A stretch of 18,796 nucleotides of DNA, taken from assembly GCA_052031065.1 (NCBI GenBank), contig JBPEXY010000051.1, forward strand, positions 1-18,796. Direction: 5' to 3'. Positions within the stretch are counted from its first letter, which is position 1; each line of letters begins with the position of its first letter. Made by a program: the position numbers and the translations under genes. This DNA comes from JBPEXY01 sp052031065. GTDB lineage: Bacteria > Pseudomonadota > Gammaproteobacteria > Immundisolibacterales > Immundisolibacteraceae. The notes under the pieces are model-generated. The model had not been told where the DNA came from, ran no database searches, and worked only from the letters and a program-made list of their open reading frames with translations. Positions 14,869 to 18,796 of this stretch are shown here, in pieces.

Positions 14869-16080
14869 TTACCAGACCGGGTGTGCCGGGCCCCCAAACA
14901 GTGCACCGCCATAGACCGACATTGCATCATCGTAGAGATGGCTGGCGTGAGCACCAATGGTAAGCAGGTCGCGAGTAAACATCTCCACCGGGTCGCCCTT
15001 GAACATGCAGGTGGCACCGAGAGCCTGGCTCGCCATGGTGCCAATCTCCACACCGTTGCGGGCGATCTGTCCACGCAGGGCGTACATCATGGCTTTTTCT
15101 TCATCGGTGGTGGTGGTTTTGCTGGCGTCGAGCCACTGTTGCAGTATGTCGTTGTAGCGGCGCGTCAGTCCCTCCATTTCGAAGAACTGCATTTGCAGTT
15201 TGGCGGCGACTGTTGGCATTGGTCCTGAAGTGGCGGCACTGGCACCGCCGAGAAATACCCGTTCGCGTTTTTCGGTGCGCTGGCGGAATTCGTTGACCAT
15301 GCGCTCTGCACCGCCAAGACAGACAGCGGTAAAACCAGCGCCGAAAAACGGCAAAAATGGCATGCGATACATCGGTTCGGCAGGGTCAAATTCACCGCCC
15401 ATGGGTACGCCCTGGGCAAAAACCCGGTTAGCCGCGAGAACCCGGTGTGGTGGCACATAGGCATTGTCGAGACGAACGCCGTGACTTCCGGTGCCGCGCA
15501 GGCCGAGGGTGTCCCAGTTATCGATGATCTCGCACTCGCTCACCGGTACCGCAAAAATGCCAAATTCAGGGGCGTCACCATCAGGCATCTGAGTGACGCC
15601 ACCAAGACCAATCCATCCACAATGTCTCACGCCACTGGCAAAGTTCCACTGGCCGGAGATTCGAAACCCTTCGCCGTCCGGCTCAACCTTACCCACCGGG
15701 GCGAGTACATCGCCGATTAGCTCACCACCGCCAAGCAGTTCGTCTCGCCCCTGCGGCGACATGTAGCTGACCCAGACCTCATGGATGGAGAAAAAATAGA
15801 ACAGCCAGCCAGCGACCATGTTATGGCGAGAGACGATGCGGATCATCTCGTGATAGGTGTAGAGGTCGGTGTCCAGACCGCCGTAGTTTTTCGGTTTCCA
15901 GAGGTCAGGTATCTGCGCGTTTTTCATGGTCTGTACCAGGCGTTCGGTAATGTCCCGGTTGGCCTCTGCGGTTGCAGCCTCCTCCTCTGCGACCTGACCG
16001 ATGATTTCTGCTCGGGCCAGGAACTCGCTGGCATCGAAACGGGTGACCGGTGTAAAGGTTGCAGGTGTTGAAGTGCTCAA
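14869..16080 (-). CDS. HsaA/HpaH-like flavin-dependent monooxygenase (acyl-CoA dehydrogenase fold)
   Basis: A 403-residue protein with the acyl-CoA dehydrogenase fold, but of the group used by two-component flavin monooxygenases such as HsaA (steroid ring A) and HpaH of the C2 type. Visible segments are the helical N-domain with LWKPKNYGGLD (60-70), the beta domain with QWNFASGVRHCGW (144-156) and GLRGTGSHGVRLDNAYVPPHR-like residues (193-213), and the C-terminal helices ending in YGGALFGG. It lacks the usual acyl-CoA dehydrogenase base motif. Such enzymes need FADH2 or FMNH2 from a separate reductase, which is absent here. It starts at TTG 16080, supported by AGGAG six bases upstream; no nearby ATG fits. 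It leads the five-gene minus-strand block. It could instead be an unusual dehydrogenase; the substrate is unknown. Confidence 0.85.
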   Translation of the reverse strand: MSTSTPATFTPVTRFDASEFLARAEIIGQVAEEEAATAEANRDITERLVQTMKNAQIPDLWKPKNYGGLDTDLYTYHEMIRIVSRHNMVAGWLFYFFSIHEVWVSYMSPQGRDELLGGGELIGDVLAPVGKVEPDGEGFRISGQWNFASGVRHCGWIGLGGVTQMPDGDAPEFGIFAVPVSECEIIDNWDTLGLRGTGSHGVRLDNAYVPPHRVLAANRVFAQGVPMGGEFDPAEPMYRMPFLPFFGAGFTAVCLGGAERMVNEFRQRTEKRERVFLGGASAATSGPMPTVAAKLQMQFFEMEGLTRRYNDILQQWLDASKTTTTDEEKAMMYALRGQIARNGVEIGTMASQALGATCMFKGDPVEMFTRDLLTIGAHASHLYDDAMSVYGGALFGGPAHPVW

Positions 16081-16086
16081 GGCTTT

Positions 16087-16091
16087 CTCCT
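16087..16091 (-). promoter_or_regulatory. Ribosome binding site fixing a TTG start
   Basis: On the minus strand AGGAG is followed by AAAGCC and then TTG at 16080. The six-base spacing is near ideal and there is no competing ATG, so the monooxygenase really appears to start at TTG. Confidence 0.8.
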
Positions 16092-16248
16092 GTTGATTGC
16101 TAATAGGGATACAGGTTACTGGCTAGACCTGGTCCCGAAGTGATTCTGATGAGCGCGGTAGGTCGTCCTCGCCTGCGCTTTACCGGTATACGCTATTGTT
16201 GGTGCATCAGTTTAACCTGTGGTAGCGGGGACGATGCCTTGACCGCCG

Positions 16249-16977
16249 TCATGACTGCTGCGAGTCCTGGCCCCGGTGCGTCACCTGGTCACGCAGATAG
16301 ATTGGCAGGGCCTGTTCGGCGCTGACCGCATGAGTGTTATAGGGGTAGTGGGCGGCCAGTTCGAGCAGCGCCTGGGCATCGGCGCGGCAGTCGGCAAGGA
16401 TGTTGGCGACTGGCGGATGAATCTGTTCCTGCAGCGCTTCTGTGTAAGCCTGCCAGCCACTGCCGGCACCGACGCGAGAAGCTCTATCATCTCTGTCGAT
16501 ACCGATGAGGCAGGAAGCGGCATCACCGGGGGGAGTCACGCTTTCTTCACCAATCAGTTGCGGAATACGTTGTGTGTCGAGTTGATACAGCCCCAGGTAT
16601 ATCTCTGCCAGTCGGGCGTCGATGGCGGCGATGATCTGCGCACCAGCGGCCAGGGTTGTTTCGAAGCGGGTCGTGGCCTGTGCGAGCCCGGCGAGGGATG
16701 AGATCGGCAGTACCGGAATATTCAGGCCGTGACCGAGCCCCTGGGCAACACTGCAGGCGATACGCACGCCGGTAAATGAACCGGGTCCGCGACCGACTAC
16801 TACCTGATCGAGACTGTTTTTCTGTAACCCGGCGTCAGCGAGTAACTGGTCGATCATCGGCAGAATCTGTTCTGCATGCTGACGAGGTTCATTGCTGATC
16901 CTCTGCAGAATTTCCGTGCCGTTGGTCAGCGCTACGCTACAGAGCTCACTGGAGCTTTCGATGGCAATCTGGTTCAT
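16249..16977 (-). CDS. tsaB: tRNA threonylcarbamoyladenosine biosynthesis protein TsaB
   Basis: TsaB is the non-catalytic partner of TsaD in making t6A37 on tRNAs that read ANN codons. The 242-residue length is normal. The N-terminus IAIESSSELCSVAL matches the ASKHA opening strand, and VVGRGPGSFTGVRIACSVAQ (residues 60-79) is the family hallmark. The ATG overlaps the stop of the upstream helicase gene by four bases (ATGA), so translation is probably coupled. The yoaA-tsaB neighbourhood is also found in E. coli. After the stop, 168 bases (16081-16248) precede the monooxygenase start, with no convincing terminator, so read-through into the catabolic block is possible. Confidence 0.95.
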   Translation of the reverse strand: MNQIAIESSSELCSVALTNGTEILQRISNEPRQHAEQILPMIDQLLADAGLQKNSLDQVVVGRGPGSFTGVRIACSVAQGLGHGLNIPVLPISSLAGLAQATTRFETTLAAGAQIIAAIDARLAEIYLGLYQLDTQRIPQLIGEESVTPPGDAASCLIGIDRDDRASRVGAGSGWQAYTEALQEQIHPPVANILADCRADAQALLELAAHYPYNTHAVSAEQALPIYLRDQVTHRGQDSQQS

Positions 16978-18796
16978 CGGGTTTCTGGCGGCTGAGCCTG
17001 CTCGTTTTGGCAGTGGGTAAGAAAATTCAGTGACTGTTCCATGCTGTCGGTCACTGGCATTGATGGCAGCGCGTTGAGAAAGGACTGGCCGTAGCTTTTC
17101 CCCCGCAACCGGGGGTCACCGATCACCAGCAGGCCGCGGTCGTGGTGGTCCCGTATCAGCCGGCCTGCACCCTGTTTCAGGGTGATAATTGCTGCCGGTA
17201 CCTGCAGGTCGTTAAACGGATTGCCGCCATGTTTTCGCAGTGCTTCGATGCGCGCTTTGATCAACGGCTCTGACGGACTGGCGAAGGGTAGTTTGTCGAT
17301 AATGACGCAGCTCAGTGCATCACCGCGTACGTCGACTCCCTGCCAGAAACTGGAGGTGGCCAGCAGAATAGCGTTGGGGCGGTTCTGAAACTGCTCCAGC
17401 AGCGCTGATTTAGGGGCCTCGCCCTGTAGCAGCAGGGTAAATTCGGTGTGATCCAGCAAACTCTCGTGTGCCCGGTGCATTGCCGAATAGCTGGTAAAGA
17501 GCATAAATGCCCGTCCACGGTTGGCTTTCAGTAGCGGCAGCGTGGCTTCCACCAGTGCGGCGGTGTGCTGGCGGTCATTGGGTGCTGGTAATCCGGTGGG
17601 AAGGTAAAGGAGCGCCTGGTTTGCGTAGTCAAAAGGGGTGTCGAGCAGCAGGGTTTCTGCTTCGGTCAGCCCCATGCGGCCGGTGAAGAGGTCAAATTGC
17701 TTGCCGGCTGCCAGGGTGGCTGAGGTAAAAATCCAGCTGCGCGGATGAGCGCTGAAGGCCTGCTGCATCTGCGCTGAAATTTCTATCGGGTCGTTATGCA
17801 GCACGAAGCCGCGGCCACGTTTTTCCAGCCATTTGACGGTCTCAACCGATTGTTGGGGTAGGTTTGGATCGGTTATTGCTCCAGGTACGGGCTGGTTGGG
17901 CTTATCTGCTGTTGGTTGCTGCTCCTCATCCCACGGCTCCACGGGTCTATTGGTTGCGGTGATCAAGGCGTGGCAGGTAGCCAGCAGAGTGGCGGCGCGG
18001 GCGTTGCAGTTCTCCAGTTCCTTGCTGCGCTGAACGTGGGGTTTGAGTACCAGCAACAGTTCTGTGAGGCTGGAAATCAGCTCGCCAAACAGCGGCTCAA
18101 ATCTGGTGGCGCCGGCTACCCGGCTCCATTCCTCCCGCGGGCTGAGTGGCTCGAACAGGGTGTTCAGCTGCTCAGTGGCGGTATCCACTGCAGCGGTAGC
18201 CTGTTGCAGCTGATCAATGTCGCCGGGGTTTTCTGCTAACAGGTCGCGAGTCAGATTGATCAACTGGTTACTGCTCAGCTGCTGGCCAAAAAACTGGGTG
18301 GCGATATCAGGCAGCAGATGAGCTTCGTCGAAGACCAGCACATCAGCATAGGGAACCACTTCACCAAATCCGCCCTCGCGTATTGCCATGTCAGCGAAAA
18401 ACAGATGGTGGTTGATCACCACCAGATCGGCCTGTTGGGCTTTTTTTCTGGCCAGGTGCAGCGGGCATTCGTCGAGGTGCGGGCACTCCTGGCCGATACA
18501 GTTGTCAGCGGTTGAGGTGACCTGGTGTTTGATCGCCGGGTGCAGTTCGCCGCCAGGAAAACCGTCGAGGTCGCCGCCCGGTTGCTGTCGCAGGTAGAGT
18601 TGGATCTGCTCGAACTGCTCCAGGTCCTGCGCGCGAAAGCTCGGTAGTCTGGTCTGCGCCGCGTGGCTTTGTTGCGACATTTGTAATCGCTGGGGGCAGA
18701 TGTAGTTGGCTCGTCCCTTCAATAGCGCCACGGTGAAGTCGTGACCCAGCAGTTTTTGTAGCGCTGGCAGGTCGCGATTAAACAGCTGGTCCTGCA
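16974..18796 (-). CDS. yoaA: YoaA/DinG-type iron-sulfur DNA helicase, 5' end cut by window edge
   Basis: An XPD-like superfamily 2 helicase, probably 5'-3' and acting in DNA damage tolerance. The frame stays open to the right edge, giving 606 visible residues; E. coli YoaA is about 636, so the N-terminus with the Walker A motif lies outside. In visible numbering, four cysteines for the 4Fe-4S cluster are Cys33 (ANYICPQRL) and Cys99, Cys104 and Cys110 (CIGQECPHLDEC), with DinG-like spacing. Motif II is VFDEAHLL; later motifs are FTSATL, TSSFWQGVDV and QGAGRLIRD, all intact. The linkage with tsaB favours YoaA over DinG proper. The stop overlaps the tsaB start by four bases. Confidence 0.93.
   Translation of the reverse strand, partial: QDQLFNRDLPALQKLLGHDFTVALLKGRANYICPQRLQMSQQSHAAQTRLPSFRAQDLEQFEQIQLYLRQQPGGDLDGFPGGELHPAIKHQVTSTADNCIGQECPHLDECPLHLARKKAQQADLVVINHHLFFADMAIREGGFGEVVPYADVLVFDEAHLLPDIATQFFGQQLSSNQLINLTRDLLAENPGDIDQLQQATAAVDTATEQLNTLFEPLSPREEWSRVAGATRFEPLFGELISSLTELLLVLKPHVQRSKELENCNARAATLLATCHALITATNRPVEPWDEEQQPTADKPNQPVPGAITDPNLPQQSVETVKWLEKRGRGFVLHNDPIEISAQMQQAFSAHPRSWIFTSATLAAGKQFDLFTGRMGLTEAETLLLDTPFDYANQALLYLPTGLPAPNDRQHTAALVEATLPLLKANRGRAFMLFTSYSAMHRAHESLLDHTEFTLLLQGEAPKSALLEQFQNRPNAILLATSSFWQGVDVRGDALSCVIIDKLPFASPSEPLIKARIEALRKHGGNPFNDLQVPAAIITLKQGAGRLIRDHHDRGLLVIGDPRLRGKSYGQSFLNALPSMPVTDSMEQSLNFLTHCQNEQAQPPETR

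Overview
The window is about 18.8 kb of moderately GC-rich, gene-dense bacterial chromosome, most likely from a gammaproteobacterium. The case rests on a GltB and an iron superoxide dismutase that resemble the enterobacterial proteins, a DsbB, a yoaA-tsaB gene pair that is also adjacent in E. coli, and a VPLPA-CTERM (exosortase-type) sorting signal of the kind common in free-living aquatic proteobacteria. The genus cannot be fixed from this sequence. I see no tRNA, rRNA, CRISPR array, insertion sequence or phage gene.

Layout. (1) 1-4055, minus: most of gltB, the glutamate synthase large subunit, cut by the left edge. (2) 4056-4650: a gene-free divergent promoter region. (3) 4651-7842, plus: sodB with its own terminator, dsbB, and a large divergent pyruvate-kinase-family protein. 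(4) 7903-10269, minus: two exported proteins, a metalloprotease-like protein with a VPLPA-CTERM tail and a glycerophosphodiester phosphodiesterase. (5) 10535-10726, plus: a 63-residue single-span membrane protein, ended by a near-perfect hairpin shared with the convergent gene. (6) 10860-16080, minus: five genes that look like a catabolic block. In transcription order they are an HsaA/HpaH-like flavin monooxygenase (TTG start), a DUF1993 protein, an ACAD10/11-type acyl-CoA dehydrogenase, an ACAD10/11-type phosphotransferase and a dihydrodipicolinate-synthase-family lyase. A TetR-type operator palindrome lies just ahead of the last gene. (7) 16249-18796, minus: tsaB, overlapped by 4 bases by the 3' end of a yoaA-type iron-sulfur helicase that runs off the right edge.

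How the genes may work together. The adjacent phosphotransferase and acyl-CoA dehydrogenase match the two halves of animal ACAD10/ACAD11 and the lvaA/lvaC pair of bacterial levulinate catabolism. There a 4-hydroxyacyl-CoA is phosphorylated and rearranged so that beta-oxidation can continue. With a flavin monooxygenase and a Schiff-base lyase beside them, the block plausibly processes a hydroxylated or cyclic acid, but the substrate is unknown. The remaining genes are housekeeping: nitrogen assimilation, oxidative-stress defence, disulfide formation, tRNA modification and DNA repair. No wholly new multi-gene system is evident. The points most worth follow-up are the catabolic block and its operator, the leishmanolysin-like protease and the altered pyruvate-kinase-family protein.
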